Source of the DNA: Anaerozeibacter quisquiliarum
GTDB taxonomy: Bacteria > Bacillota > Clostridia > Christensenellales > Aristaeellaceae
Assembly: GCA_051162045.1 (NCBI GenBank)
Contig: JBISDI010000012.1
Strand: one strand, 5' to 3'
DNA length: 64,000 nucleotides
This document shows positions 9,367 to 17,566 of the stretch, in pieces. Each line of letters starts with the position of its first letter. The first letter of the stretch is position 1. The position numbers and the translations under genes are program-made. The notes under the pieces are model-generated. The model made no database searches, was not told the origin of the DNA, and saw nothing but the letters and a program-made list of their open reading frames with translations.

Positions 9367-9406
9367 GCCCTGCAAGTTGCGCCGCTGCGCAGCCGGCTTG
9401 CAGGGC
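9367..9406 (+). terminator. Hairpin between mcp and cheR
   Basis: The arms GCCCTGCAAG and CTTGCAGGGC form a perfect 10-bp stem around a 20-base loop that itself contains GCGC pairings. No T run follows (TTATCAATCG), so it may be a partial attenuator or RNA stability element rather than a full terminator. Confidence 0.4.
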
Positions 9407-9448
9407 TTATCAATCGAACCCGCGCTTTCCAGAGAGGAAGATGGCAGC

Positions 9449-10309
9449 ATGGACACGATGGCTCTGTCAAACAGCGCGCACCTGAACCAAGGCGTGCCCG
9501 CGATGACCCAAGCCGAGTACCGGAAACTCGCGAAGCTGATCTATTCGGTGTCGGGCATCGCGCTCAAGGAGTCCAAGCAGGCGCTGCTCAACAGCCGGCT
9601 CGCGGGAATGCTCGCGCAGTCGGGGCGAAAGAGCTTCACCGAGTACTACGAAACCCTGGTCAACGATAAGAGCGGCGCGCTGGTTGCCGCGCTGGTCGAC
9701 CGCGTCACCACCAACCACACCTACTTCATGCGCGAAAGCGCGCACTTCAACTACTTCAAGGACACCGTGCTGCCTTATTTGAAGCAGACGGTGACCGACC
9801 ATGATCTGCGCACCTGGTGCGCGGCTTGTTCTTCGGGCGAGGAGGCGTATACGCTGGCGATGCTGATGGACGAGTTCTTTGAGCTCGAGAAGGCGCGTTG
9901 GGATTGCAAGATCCTGGCGACCGACCTGTCCGACAAGGTGCTCAAGGAGGCCATCAGCGGCGTCTACAGCGCCGACCGCGTGCAGCCTCTGCCGGCGCAG
10001 TGGAAGCAGCGCTACTTCAAGCACCGCAGCGACGGCCAGTTCGAGGTGCAGGACCGGCTGAAGAAGGAGATCATTTACCGGCGGTTCAACCTGATCGACA
10101 AGGTGTATCCGTTCAAGCGCAAGTTCCATGTGATCTTCTGCCGGAACGTGATGATCTACTTCGACGTCGCGACGCGCAACCAAATCATCGATAAATTTTA
10201 CGAGATCACCGAGCCGGGCGGCTACCTGTTCATCGGGCACTCGGAATCGGTCGATCGCTCAAGATCGTCCTACAAATATGTGATGCCGGCGGTGTATCGA
10301 AAGCTGTGA
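9449..10309 (+). CDS. cheR: Chemotaxis protein methyltransferase CheR
   Basis: This 286-residue enzyme transfers methyl groups from S-adenosylmethionine to receptor glutamates for adaptation. The N-terminal helical domain (about 15-80) is followed by the Rossmann methyltransferase. Visible motifs are TTNHTYFMRE near 82-91, WCAACSSGEEAYTLA for SAM binding, and the catalytic-region stretch IFCRNVMIYFD followed by GGYLFIGHSES. The ATG at 9449 is preferred over an upstream in-frame ATG at 9377 because GAGGAAG lies 8 bases before it and the upstream extension lies in a hairpin. It pairs with the cheB gene just downstream. Confidence 0.95.
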   Translation: MDTMALSNSAHLNQGVPAMTQAEYRKLAKLIYSVSGIALKESKQALLNSRLAGMLAQSGRKSFTEYYETLVNDKSGALVAALVDRVTTNHTYFMRESAHFNYFKDTVLPYLKQTVTDHDLRTWCAACSSGEEAYTLAMLMDEFFELEKARWDCKILATDLSDKVLKEAISGVYSADRVQPLPAQWKQRYFKHRSDGQFEVQDRLKKEIIYRRFNLIDKVYPFKRKFHVIFCRNVMIYFDVATRNQIIDKFYEITEPGGYLFIGHSESVDRSRSSYKYVMPAVYRKL

Positions 10310-10339
10310 TTCTCACCGTTGGATAAAGTGGGGGATAAT

Positions 10340-11368
10340 ATGCAACCAGCGAGAAAAATCCGAATACTAATCGTGGACGACTCCCTCGTGTTCCGCGAGG
10401 CGCTGGCGCGGGGGCTGTCGGCCGACCCGCGCATCGAGGTGGTCGCCAAGGCCTCAAATCCGTTCGAAGCCCGGGACAAGATCATGGAGACAAACCCCGA
10501 CGTCATCACGTGCGACATTGAGATGCCGCGGATGAACGGCATCGAGTTCGTGCGGCGGCTGCTCAAACAGCATCCGATCCCGGTGATCGTGGTCAGCAGC
10601 GTGTCGGACGCGGTATTCGACGCGATCGGAGCGGGTGCGGTCGAGTTCGTGGCCAAGCCGGACGACCGGTCGCCCAAGGGCATCGAGGCGCTGGTCAATG
10701 ACCTGGCCGCCAAGATCGTCGTTGCGTCCAAGGTGCGGGTGCGGCTGCAGCCCGGCGTGCAACCGCCGGTCAAGGCGGCGCAGGCGCAGTTCGACCTGTC
10801 AAAGGTGATCGGCATCGGCGCCTCGACCGGCGGTACCGAGGCCATCTTGCGCGTATTGAAGGGGCTGCCCGCGAACGTCCCCGGCATCGTCGTGGTGCAG
10901 CACATCCCGCCGGTATTTTCGAAGATGTTTGCCCAGCGCGTGGATACGCAGACGCAGCTCACCGTCAAGGAAGCCGAGCACGGAGACTTTGTGGAGCCGG
11001 GGCATGCGTTCATCGCACCGGGCGACAAGCAGATGCGCGTGCGGAAGGTGGGCGACCGGCTGAAGTTGGAATTGAGCGAAGGGGAGAAGGTCAGCGGGCA
11101 CTGCCCGTCGGTGGACGTGCTGTTTGACTCGTTGGCGGCGCAATGCGGCAACCGCGCCGTGGGCGTGCTGCTCACCGGCATGGGGCACGACGGCGCGAGG
11201 GGCCTGCTCAACATGCGCAAGAGCGGAGCCTACACAATCGGGCAGGACGAGAAGAGCTCCGTGGTCTACGGCATGCCCAAGATCGCCTTCGAGCTGGGCG
11301 CGGTGGAGAAGCAGCTGGGGTTGGATGCGATCGCCGGCGAGCTGGTGCAGCGGCTGTCGCTGCGGTAG
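10340..11368 (+). CDS. cheB: Chemotaxis methylesterase/deamidase CheB
   Basis: The 342-residue protein has an N-terminal receiver (acceptor D59 in TCDIEMP, K106) and a C-terminal methylesterase with the catalytic triad S162 (GASTGG), H188 (VVQHIPP) and D284 (GMGHDGA). When phosphorylated by CheA it removes receptor methyl groups, opposing CheR. The ATG at 10340 follows GGGGGA closely; a TTG seven codons upstream lacks such a site. It closes the chemotaxis operon. CheC and CheD, often present in Bacillota, are not in this stretch, so adaptation here may rest on CheR/CheB alone. Confidence 0.95.
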   Translation: MQPARKIRILIVDDSLVFREALARGLSADPRIEVVAKASNPFEARDKIMETNPDVITCDIEMPRMNGIEFVRRLLKQHPIPVIVVSSVSDAVFDAIGAGAVEFVAKPDDRSPKGIEALVNDLAAKIVVASKVRVRLQPGVQPPVKAAQAQFDLSKVIGIGASTGGTEAILRVLKGLPANVPGIVVVQHIPPVFSKMFAQRVDTQTQLTVKEAEHGDFVEPGHAFIAPGDKQMRVRKVGDRLKLELSEGEKVSGHCPSVDVLFDSLAAQCGNRAVGVLLTGMGHDGARGLLNMRKSGAYTIGQDEKSSVVYGMPKIAFELGAVEKQLGLDAIAGELVQRLSLR

Positions 11369-11395
11369 GAAAAATCGCGGGGGTCGGGCGGCAAC

Positions 11396-11474
11396 GACCT
11401 TCCCGCGTGAGCGCCGAAGGGAGTCCGGAGGGTAACGCCCTCCGGACTCCCTTCGGCGCTCACGCGGGAAGGTC
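11396..11474. terminator. Perfect 37-bp inverted repeat between convergent cheB and trxB
   Basis: Arms 11396-11432 and 11438-11474 are exact reverse complements around a 5-base loop (TAACG). The element fills most of the gap between the convergent cheB and trxB stops, so it can act as a bidirectional terminator. Neither side carries a T run. Confidence 0.7.
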
Positions 11475-11489
11475 CCACGCCGCGGTCAC

Positions 11490-12716
11490 TCACCCCGCGA
11501 CCAATGCATCAATCCCCGCCGCGCGGATCGCCTCTCCCGCCAAATTGCCGCGCACCGAATTCCCCTTGATGTACACCAGGCATGGCGTATCCGTCACGCC
11601 CAGCCGCTGCGCAATCCCGCTCGATTTATACACGTCCACCTTGATTAACCCGATATCCTCATGCTCCTGCGCGTACCGCTCCACCTCGCACAGCAGTTCG
11701 CGGTCGCCGGCGTTCGCCGCATTATATACGTACGCCACCCGCGGCGATTCCCCCATGACCTGCCCGGCAAACATCTCGCTCTCGGCGATGTACTTCTCCG
11801 CCGCGTAGCCCGCGATCGCGCCGTCGCCGACCGCCGTCGCCACCTGCTTGAGGAACTTGTCGCGCACGTCGCCCGCGCAGAACACGCCGGGGATCCTCGT
11901 CTCCATGCGCTCGTTGGTCACCACGTAGCCGCCGCGCGTCATGTCGATCATCCCGCGGAACAGCTCCGTGTTCGGCAGGTAGCCGATGAAGATGAAGCAG
12001 GCGTCGACCGGCACGTCGATGATCTCCCCGGTCTTTGAGTTCTTGAGCGCCACCGAGCGCAGGTGCTCGTCATCTCCCCGGAACTGGGCCACCGTGGTGT
12101 TCCACAGAAATTCCATCTTCTTGTTCTTCAGCGCCTCGCCCTTGGCGATCTCGTTGCAGTCCATGATCCCCTCGTCGTGCAGCACCGACACGATCACCTT
12201 GTCGGCGAACCTGGTCAGGAACATGCCCTCCTCGATCGCCGCGTCGCCGCTGCCGATCACCAGCACCGTCTTGCCGGTGTTGGCCGCCGCGTCGCAGGTG
12301 GCGCAGAACGAGATTCCCTTGTCGTACAGGTACTTGTCCTCGCCCGGCGCGCCGGTCAGCCGGGGCTTGCCGCCCGAGGCGATGATTACCGCTTTGCAGT
12401 GAAACTCGTTGCGGAAGGTCTCTACCACCTTGTCCTCCCCCTCGAGCCGCACGGCGCGCACGTCGGTTCCCTTGAACGTGACGCCGAACTTTTTGGCCTG
12501 CTTCTGGAACAGCTCCATCAACCCCAGTCCCGTGCTGCCCTCGGGGAAGCCGGGGTAGTTCTCCACCTCGTTGGTGTAGGTGGCGAGCCCCCCCACCAGC
12601 GCCTTTTCGATGATTAGCGTCTTAAGCCGGGCGCGCCCGCAGTAGATGCCGGCAGTCAGCCCGGCCGCGCCGCCGCCGATGATGACCACGTCGTAGTACT
12701 CCGCTTTTTTCGCCAT
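11490..12716 (-). CDS. trxB: Thioredoxin reductase fused to a cysteine-less thioredoxin-like domain
   Basis: Residues 1-310 are a low-molecular-weight thioredoxin reductase: FAD site GGGAAG at 14-19, redox pair C138/C141 (CATC), NAD(P) site GSGDAA near 155, and C-terminal FAD motif CAGDVRD. From about 325 a thioredoxin fold follows (IGLIKVDVYKSSGIAQRLGV then the cis-Pro region TDTPCLVYIKG). Where CGPC should be it reads NAANAGD, so this domain cannot do dithiol exchange. The start at 12716 has AGAGAGGG upstream. It lies just downstream of the YeeE/TusA genes, behind a terminator, and may supply reductant for sulfur or selenium transfer; that is inference. Confidence 0.9.
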   Translation of the reverse strand: MAKKAEYYDVVIIGGGAAGLTAGIYCGRARLKTLIIEKALVGGLATYTNEVENYPGFPEGSTGLGLMELFQKQAKKFGVTFKGTDVRAVRLEGEDKVVETFRNEFHCKAVIIASGGKPRLTGAPGEDKYLYDKGISFCATCDAAANTGKTVLVIGSGDAAIEEGMFLTRFADKVIVSVLHDEGIMDCNEIAKGEALKNKKMEFLWNTTVAQFRGDDEHLRSVALKNSKTGEIIDVPVDACFIFIGYLPNTELFRGMIDMTRGGYVVTNERMETRIPGVFCAGDVRDKFLKQVATAVGDGAIAGYAAEKYIAESEMFAGQVMGESPRVAYVYNAANAGDRELLCEVERYAQEHEDIGLIKVDVYKSSGIAQRLGVTDTPCLVYIKGNSVRGNLAGEAIRAAGIDALVAG

Positions 12717-12774
12717 GGTGAGCCCTCTCTTCGCAGATTGATACAAGGCCGCGAGCCGGGACGCCTGCGACCGC

Positions 12775-12811
12775 AAAAACTTGGTGGTCTGGTATGCCAG
12801 ACCACCAAGTT
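12775..12811 (-). terminator. Intrinsic terminator of the yeeE-tusA-yeeE operon
   Basis: A 15-bp perfect stem (AACTTGGTGGTCTGG/CCAGACCACCAAGTT) has a 4-base loop. Read leftward it is followed by a run of T's (TTT after the stem's own TT). It sits between the permease stop at 12816 and the trxB start at 12716, so trxB probably depends on read-through or its own promoter. Confidence 0.8.
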
Positions 12812-12815
12812 GCTT

Positions 12816-13361
12816 CTACATAAAAAACTTGGCCAGCAACTTGCTGCCGATGTACGCCCCGACCAGCAGAAACGCGGCGAACACCCAGCCCGACAGCGAC
12901 AGCGAGGAGATGCTGGAAAACAGCGCGCCCACGTTGCAGCCGCCGGCCAACCGCGCGCCGTAGCCCATGAGCAGCCCACCGAGCACCGCGGCTACCACCT
13001 GCCGGATCGACTTGATCTTCTTGAACTTGAACTGCGAGGCCAAGAGCGTGGCCAGCCCCGCGCCCGCGATGACGCCGAAATTCATCAGGCTGCCCGAATG
13101 GTTCAGTATCCCGGCGTCCAGCGTCTGCTGCGCGCCCGAGGATGAGAAGTAGAACCACTTGTCCACATTGCCGCCGAAGAGCCGGTACAGCCATGCGCCC
13201 CAGTTGGCGAACGTGCCCGACACGCCCCATGGATTGCCCGAATAGGCGAACAGGGCGATCTGCAGGATCGACAGCAGCACCGCGCCGGTGACGTAGGTAA
13301 AGGGGTTCTTGAAGACCATGACGTAGTAACGGTTCTTGCTGATCTTCTCCCACAGGTTCAC
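12816..13361 (-). CDS. YeeE/YedE-type (DUF395) membrane permease, half-size
   Basis: The 181-residue integral membrane protein has about four or five hydrophobic segments. It carries the family motif GYGARLAGGCNVGALF near 130-145, in which the Cys lies in the substrate path. YeeE/YedE proteins import thiosulfate or related sulfur compounds, and relatives next to SelD genes are proposed selenium transporters. The start is GTG at 13361 after a GGGGG tract. It lies 13 bases after the TusA-like gene. Full-length YeeE contains two such repeats; here the two halves appear as separate proteins, this one and the permease at 13643-14332, and may form a heteromer (inference). Confidence 0.85.
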   Translation of the reverse strand: MNLWEKISKNRYYVMVFKNPFTYVTGAVLLSILQIALFAYSGNPWGVSGTFANWGAWLYRLFGGNVDKWFYFSSSGAQQTLDAGILNHSGSLMNFGVIAGAGLATLLASQFKFKKIKSIRQVVAAVLGGLLMGYGARLAGGCNVGALFSSISSLSLSGWVFAAFLLVGAYIGSKLLAKFFM

Positions 13362-13374
13362 GGTCGCACCCCCA

Positions 13375-13599
13375 TCAACACTTTTCGATGACCACGTCCC
13401 ACTCGCCGTCGTCCACTTCCTCGATTTCGACGTTGTGGCCCTGCTTTCGCGCCCACTCGGGCACGTTCTTCATCGCGCAGCTGTGGTCGATGTGCACCAC
13501 CAGGGTGTCGCCGACGGCCAGCGAGGCCATCTTCTTTTCGGTCTTCATGAGCGGCACCGGGCAAGCCTCGCCCATGCAATCCAGTTCAAATTCAGCCAT
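13375..13599 (-). CDS. TusA/SirA-like sulfur carrier protein
   Basis: A 74-residue single-domain protein of the TusA family with the active-site motif CMGEACPVP, whose first ACP cysteine (C13) carries persulfide (or selenide) in relatives. A second cysteine pair element (HSCAMKN) follows at about 40. AAGGAGG stands 8 bases before the ATG. It lies between two YeeE-type permease genes, the usual position of the TusA/YeeD partner that accepts sulfur from imported thiosulfate. The carried element, S or Se, cannot be told from sequence. Confidence 0.9.
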   Translation of the reverse strand: MAEFELDCMGEACPVPLMKTEKKMASLAVGDTLVVHIDHSCAMKNVPEWARKQGHNVEIEEVDDGEWDVVIEKC

Positions 13600-13642
13600 G
13601 TGTGTATCCTCCTTATAATGACTTCCAATAGATTGGCGGGGG

Positions 13643-14332
13643 TTATTCGTCCCCCGAGGCGCCCATCTTCTTGCGCTCCCACAGATCCGCCGCGATGTAG
13701 AGGCAGGCGATGATCATGAGTTGGACCACGACCGCGCCGAACCAGCCGAACACGTCGGGCAGGAACACCTTGGGCGCGCCTGCGATCACGTTCAGGTTCC
13801 ACCAACCCATGTCCCTGGCGCCCCACAGCGAGCCGATCACAAAGAACACGAGCGAGAGCATCTGCATGCCAAAGCCCTCGCCCACGCGCATCAGCGTGCC
13901 CGAAGCGCAGCCGCCCGCGATGACCATGCCGACGCCGAACAGGATACCGCCCACCGCGGTGGCCAGGCTGATCGGCATGACATAGCTCTGGCCGGGAATC
14001 GACCGGCCGGAAGCAAACGCGCTGTACTTGATCGCCGTGAAGCCGATCGTGGTGATTGCCAGCGCGAGCAGCACCGCCCTGGTGACCGAGGTGCTGCCGG
14101 TGATGCAGGGGTCGCGCAGCGACGCCGTAAAGCAGAAGCGCGACTTTTGCAGCACAAAGCCGAAACAGCCGCCGAACACCCAGAACATGGCAAGCTCCCC
14201 CGACTTGAACACCGCGAGCAGCGCGCCCACCGCGATCATCAGCGCCCATACGCCCAGGCCAATCGGCAGTTGGTTCTTTTTCTTCTTCTTGGTCGGTCTC
14301 GCCCTGAGCGGAGCCGTTGCAGGTTCGGACAT
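13643..14332 (-). CDS. YeeE/YedE-type (DUF395) membrane permease
   Basis: This 229-residue membrane protein has a basic N-terminal patch (PTKKKKKN) and about six hydrophobic segments. The conserved cysteine motif appears as MVIAGGCASGTLMRVGEG near 145, and a second cysteine element GGCFGFVLQKSRFCF near 60. The family moves thiosulfate or other sulfur/selenium species inward. ATG 14332 is chosen because GGGAGGTG precedes it by 6 bases; an earlier in-frame ATG lacks a site. It is the first gene of a leftward operon with the TusA-like and second permease genes and is divergent from a LysR regulator. Confidence 0.85.
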   Translation of the reverse strand: MSEPATAPLRARPTKKKKKNQLPIGLGVWALMIAVGALLAVFKSGELAMFWVFGGCFGFVLQKSRFCFTASLRDPCITGSTSVTRAVLLALAITTIGFTAIKYSAFASGRSIPGQSYVMPISLATAVGGILFGVGMVIAGGCASGTLMRVGEGFGMQMLSLVFFVIGSLWGARDMGWWNLNVIAGAPKVFLPDVFGWFGAVVVQLMIIACLYIAADLWERKKMGASGDE

Positions 14333-14378
14333 TTCAACACCTCCCGGCGGGCATCGCCCGCACAGCTTCACCTTTTCG

Positions 14379-14387
14379 ATTATAACA
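14379..14387 (-). promoter_or_regulatory. Extended -10 promoter of the yeeE-tusA-yeeE operon
   Basis: TGTTATAAT on the minus strand is an extended -10 (TGN plus TATAAT) about 47 bases before the permease start. No good -35 is seen 17 bases upstream, fitting an activator-dependent promoter controlled by the divergent LysR protein (inference). Confidence 0.55.
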
Positions 14388-14462
14388 TATCCATACCGCG
14401 CGCCAGCATTGGAGTTGCTTGTGCAGCATTAGACATATTTATCACAATCCTACAAACGGGGA

Positions 14463-14491
14463 TTGAATGCGCGCCGCGCGCGTGGTATAAT
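14463..14491 (+). promoter_or_regulatory. Sigma-A promoter of the LysR regulator
   Basis: TTGAAT at 14463-14468, a 17-base spacer and TATAAT at 14486-14491. The position rules out the ATG at 14500 as a good start, since it would be nearly leaderless; the ATG at 14560 with GAGGAGG fits better. Confidence 0.75.
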
Positions 14492-14559
14492 GTTTTCTGA
14501 TGGCGTTCGTTAATTATTTGACAAAACCCGACCTGCCATCCGAGGAGGCCGCGCGTCGC

Positions 14560-15459
14560 ATGCAGCTTGAACACCTGGATTTGTTTCTCAAGATTGCGCA
14601 GGAAAAGAGCATTTCAAAGGTCGCCGGCGCGTCCCACATCTCCCAGCCCGCATTGAGCCTTCAAATGCAGAAGATCGAGGATGTGCTGGGCTGCAAGCTG
14701 TTTGAGCGCAGCAACCGGGGGATCCAGCTGACCGACGCCGGACACATCACCAAGCGCTACGCCGCCCAGATGATGCACATTTATGAGCAGTTCCGGCAGG
14801 AGCTTAACAACCTGAAGAGCAACAACGCTACCTGCCGCGTCGCGGCCACGCGCGTGGCCGCCAACTACGCGATTCCCTGCGTGCTGGTCAAGGCCAAGGA
14901 GAAGTTCCCCCAGTACGCGTTCACGCTGTCCTCGATGCCGTCGAAGAATGTGGTGCAGCAGGTGATCGAGGAGCAGGCCGACATCGGCCTCATCGTGGGA
15001 GAGGTGCACGAGCGCGAGCTGATCTGCAAGAACGTGCTATCCGACCAGATCGTGCTGGTGGCGGCGCATTCGTACTGCGCGCGCGAGACGCTGTCGATCA
15101 AGGCGCTCAAGCGCCATCCGCTGGTGCTGCTCGACGAGGAGTTCAGCTCCTACCGGCTGATCGCGGGCCAATTCAAGAGCATGGGGCACGACATCGCCGA
15201 TTTCAACGTGTCCTACCACATGGATTCGACCGAATCGGTCAAGTCGATGGTGATGAGCGGCAACGGCCTGACGTTCTTGCCCTACATGGCCGTGAAGAAG
15301 GAAATCTACCTCGAACAGCTGCGCATCGTGAATACCGAGGATTTCCGGCTGCACTACGATGTGTCGATCATCTACAAGCGCCGTCCGGGCAACTTCAACG
15401 GCCAGCTGTCTCAAATCAAGGAATTCTTCGAGCGCGCGGTGCCGGATGCGATCTGCTAG
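14560..15459 (+). CDS. LysR-family transcriptional regulator
   Basis: The 299-residue protein has the N-terminal winged helix-turn-helix at about 1-60 (SISKVAGASHISQPALSLQMQ region) and the periplasmic-binding-protein-like effector domain from about 90. LysR proteins usually regulate the divergent neighbour, here the yeeE-tusA-yeeE operon, and sulfur-responsive LysR members (CysB/CysL type) are common. The co-inducer is not predictable. The start at 14560 follows GAGGAGG; translation from 14500 would add 20 residues not typical of the family. The stop overlaps by four bases the convergent TusA-like gene, keeping the locus compact. Confidence 0.9.
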   Translation: MQLEHLDLFLKIAQEKSISKVAGASHISQPALSLQMQKIEDVLGCKLFERSNRGIQLTDAGHITKRYAAQMMHIYEQFRQELNNLKSNNATCRVAATRVAANYAIPCVLVKAKEKFPQYAFTLSSMPSKNVVQQVIEEQADIGLIVGEVHERELICKNVLSDQIVLVAAHSYCARETLSIKALKRHPLVLLDEEFSSYRLIAGQFKSMGHDIADFNVSYHMDSTESVKSMVMSGNGLTFLPYMAVKKEIYLEQLRIVNTEDFRLHYDVSIIYKRRPGNFNGQLSQIKEFFERAVPDAIC

Positions 15460-15683
15460 TCCTGCGCGCCGATGCGCAGCTCCCACACGCCGTTGACCGG
15501 CTCGTCCACTTGGACGGGGTAGCGGTGCGCACCGCAATAGGACAAGAGCGACTCGCGTGTGCAGCTGTGGTCGGTCACGACCAGCACGCTCTCGCCGCGG
15601 TCGAGCCGGGGCTTGAGCTTCATCAGCTTCATCAGCGGGATCGGGCACATGTCTCCGAGGCAATCCAAGCGCCGCACGGCCAT
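15456..15683 (-). CDS. Second TusA-like sulfur carrier protein
   Basis: A 75-residue TusA-family protein with the active-site segment CLGDMCPIPLMK (C13 expected to carry the persulfide) and a second cysteine region DHSCTRE near 43. It differs from the copy at 13375-13599 and is likely a paralogue with another partner. The ATG at 15683 has AAGGGGG almost touching it, while GTG two codons later has a 7-base spacing, so the real start may be 15677. It is transcribed toward the LysR gene and divergently from the aminotransferase operon. Confidence 0.85.
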   Translation of the reverse strand: MAVRRLDCLGDMCPIPLMKLMKLKPRLDRGESVLVVTDHSCTRESLLSYCGAHRYPVQVDEPVNGVWELRIGAQD

Positions 15684-15731
15684 TCCCCCTTACTGAATGC
15701 ATTGTATCACACACCGGAAGGCGGAACAAGC

Positions 15732-16853
15732 ATGATCTTCTACCCCGGAGCACCGGATGCGGACGTCGCTCAGGCCGTGCAGGACGCCGCCGTTCGGGGG
15801 CTGTTCTCCGGCGGGCACTATACGACCGCGCTCGAGCGGCTGTTCACCGGCTCGCTGGGCGTCGCGCACCTGATGCCGACCCCGAGCTGCACGGCGGCGC
15901 TCGGCATGGCCTGCCGCCTCGCGCCCGTGGGGCCGGGCGATGAGGTTATATTGCCCTCCTACAACTTTCCCGCAGCGGGCAACGCAGCGCTGCTCGCGGG
16001 CGCGACGCCGGTGCTGTGCGATATCGACCCGGCCACACAAAACCTGTCTGTCCCCGATGTCGAGCGGCGGATCACGCCCCGGACCCGCGCGGTCATCGCG
16101 GTGCACTACGCCGCGGTGGCCGCCGACATGGAGCGGCTGGGCGCATTGTGCCGCGCGCATGGGTTGACTTTAATCGAGGACGCGGCGCAGGCCGTGGGCG
16201 CGACGCTGAACGGGCGGCACCTGGGCGGGATCGGGCGCTTCGGCTGTTACAGCTTCCACGCCACCAAGGTGTTCGCCTGCGGCGAGGGCGGGGCGCTGGT
16301 CTACGGACCTGAGGACGCCGAGGCGGCGGCGCTGTACCGCGACAACGGCACCAACCGCGAGGCGTTCCTGCGGGGCGACTGCCTGTGCTACGCCTGGCAG
16401 GGGCTGGGGGAGAGCATGCGCATGAGCGAGCTGAGCGCGGCGGCACTCTATCCCCAACTGGTTCGCAGGGACGAGACCATCGCAAAGCGGCTGCGTGTGC
16501 ACCGCGCCTATGACGCGGCGTTTCGCGCCGCCGCCGAGCGGGGGCTGATTCAGCCGATGGCGGTGCCCGAGGGGCGCGCGGTCAACGGCCATATGTACTA
16601 CGTGCGCTTCCGGAGCGGCGAAGAACGCGACCGTGTCCGGGCGCTGCTCGGCGCGCAGGGCATCGAGGCGCTGACCCACTACGTGCCGCTGCACCTCTCG
16701 CCGATGGGCGCGGCGCTGGGCTACCGGCCGGACGACCTGCCCGAGAGCCGACGCGCCTATGAGACGCTTTTGCGCCTGCCCATCCACGAGCGCATGAGCG
16801 AGGATCAGGCGTATGGCGTTGCCGAGCGGCTGCTCGAGGCGGTGCGCGCATGA
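15732..16853 (+). CDS. DegT/DnrJ/EryC1/StrS family PLP-dependent aminotransferase
   Basis: The 373-residue protein matches the fold-type I sugar aminotransferase family. The PLP lysine is K179 in CYSFHATKV, with the aspartate of IEDAAQAVG near 150 and the C-terminal HYVPLHLSP region. Such enzymes transaminate keto-sugars, usually nucleotide-linked, for surface glycans or antibiotics; TDP-4-keto-6-deoxyhexose transaminases (WecE/RffA-like) are close relatives. GGAAGGCGG precedes the ATG. It heads a run of six overlapping genes; its stop overlaps the next start (ATGA). No sugar nucleotide pathway genes stand beside it, so the substrate is unknown. Confidence 0.88.
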   Translation: MIFYPGAPDADVAQAVQDAAVRGLFSGGHYTTALERLFTGSLGVAHLMPTPSCTAALGMACRLAPVGPGDEVILPSYNFPAAGNAALLAGATPVLCDIDPATQNLSVPDVERRITPRTRAVIAVHYAAVAADMERLGALCRAHGLTLIEDAAQAVGATLNGRHLGGIGRFGCYSFHATKVFACGEGGALVYGPEDAEAAALYRDNGTNREAFLRGDCLCYAWQGLGESMRMSELSAAALYPQLVRRDETIAKRLRVHRAYDAAFRAAAERGLIQPMAVPEGRAVNGHMYYVRFRSGEERDRVRALLGAQGIEALTHYVPLHLSPMGAALGYRPDDLPESRRAYETLLRLPIHERMSEDQAYGVAERLLEAVRA

Positions 16854-17566
16854 CTGTGGGCGTCGCGATCCCGGTGTTCGGGGGGCGGGATGCGATCGGG
16901 GGCATCGTGGACGGGCTGCTTGGGTTCGCCGGGGCGCGGGGTCTCGACATGCGCATCGCGCTCGTGGACGACGCCGGCGGCGGCCGCTCGGCGGTGCTTC
17001 GGCTGGCCGAGCGGCATGACAGCGTGACCGCGCTGCTCATGGAGCGCAATGTGGGTCAGCAACGGGCGCTGTATGAGGGCCTGCGCGCGCTCGCCGGCTG
17101 CGACGCGATCATTACGATGGACGACGACGGAGCGCACCCGGTGGCCCTGATCGACGAGCTGCTCGCGCGGCTGAATGCGGGGGCCGAGCTGTGCTACGCC
17201 GTGTCCGTCCGGCGCGCGGGTCCCTGGTGGCGGAAAGGGGGCGCGCTGCTGCGCGACGCGCTGTTCGCGCTTTGCACGAATAAGCCTCGCGGCGTACGGG
17301 TCGGGGCCTACCGGGCGATGACCGGGTCGCTGGCCGCCCGCCTGACGCCCGAACCCGACGGCTTCATCTACCTGTCGGCGGCCGCGTTCCGGCTGCGGCC
17401 CCGAACCGACAGCTTTTTGTATGAGCAGGGGCCGGCGTGTGCGACATCCTATACGCCGGGCAAGCTGGCCCGGCTGTACCTCGATCTGTTTACGCATTAC
17501 ACGGAAATTGGGCGGATGTTCGGCGGCAGGGCGCGCCGGGAAAGGGGCGGGCTATGGCAACCATAA
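16850..17566 (+). CDS. Family 2 glycosyltransferase (DPM/GtrB-like)
   Basis: This 238-residue protein starts 'MTVGVAIPVFGG' and carries the GT2 metal motif MDDDGAHP near 88-95, as in polyprenyl-phosphate sugar transferases (DPM1/GtrB group). These enzymes load a sugar onto a lipid carrier. The usual C-terminal membrane pair of GtrB is absent; the protein ends in a basic tail. A lipid-linked sugar would suit the ArnT-like membrane transferase encoded at 21238-22767, a tempting but unproven link. It overlaps the aminotransferase stop by four bases and runs 13 bases into the ATP-grasp gene. Confidence 0.8.
   Translation: MTVGVAIPVFGGRDAIGGIVDGLLGFAGARGLDMRIALVDDAGGGRSAVLRLAERHDSVTALLMERNVGQQRALYEGLRALAGCDAIITMDDDGAHPVALIDELLARLNAGAELCYAVSVRRAGPWWRKGGALLRDALFALCTNKPRGVRVGAYRAMTGSLAARLTPEPDGFIYLSAAAFRLRPRTDSFLYEQGPACATSYTPGKLARLYLDLFTHYTEIGRMFGGRARRERGGLWQP

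Noticed and set aside
14500..14559. Longer LysR protein starting at the ATG at 14500
   Set aside because: It would start about 9 bases after the -10 with no ribosome site, while ATG 14560 has GAGGAGG and the normal family N terminus.
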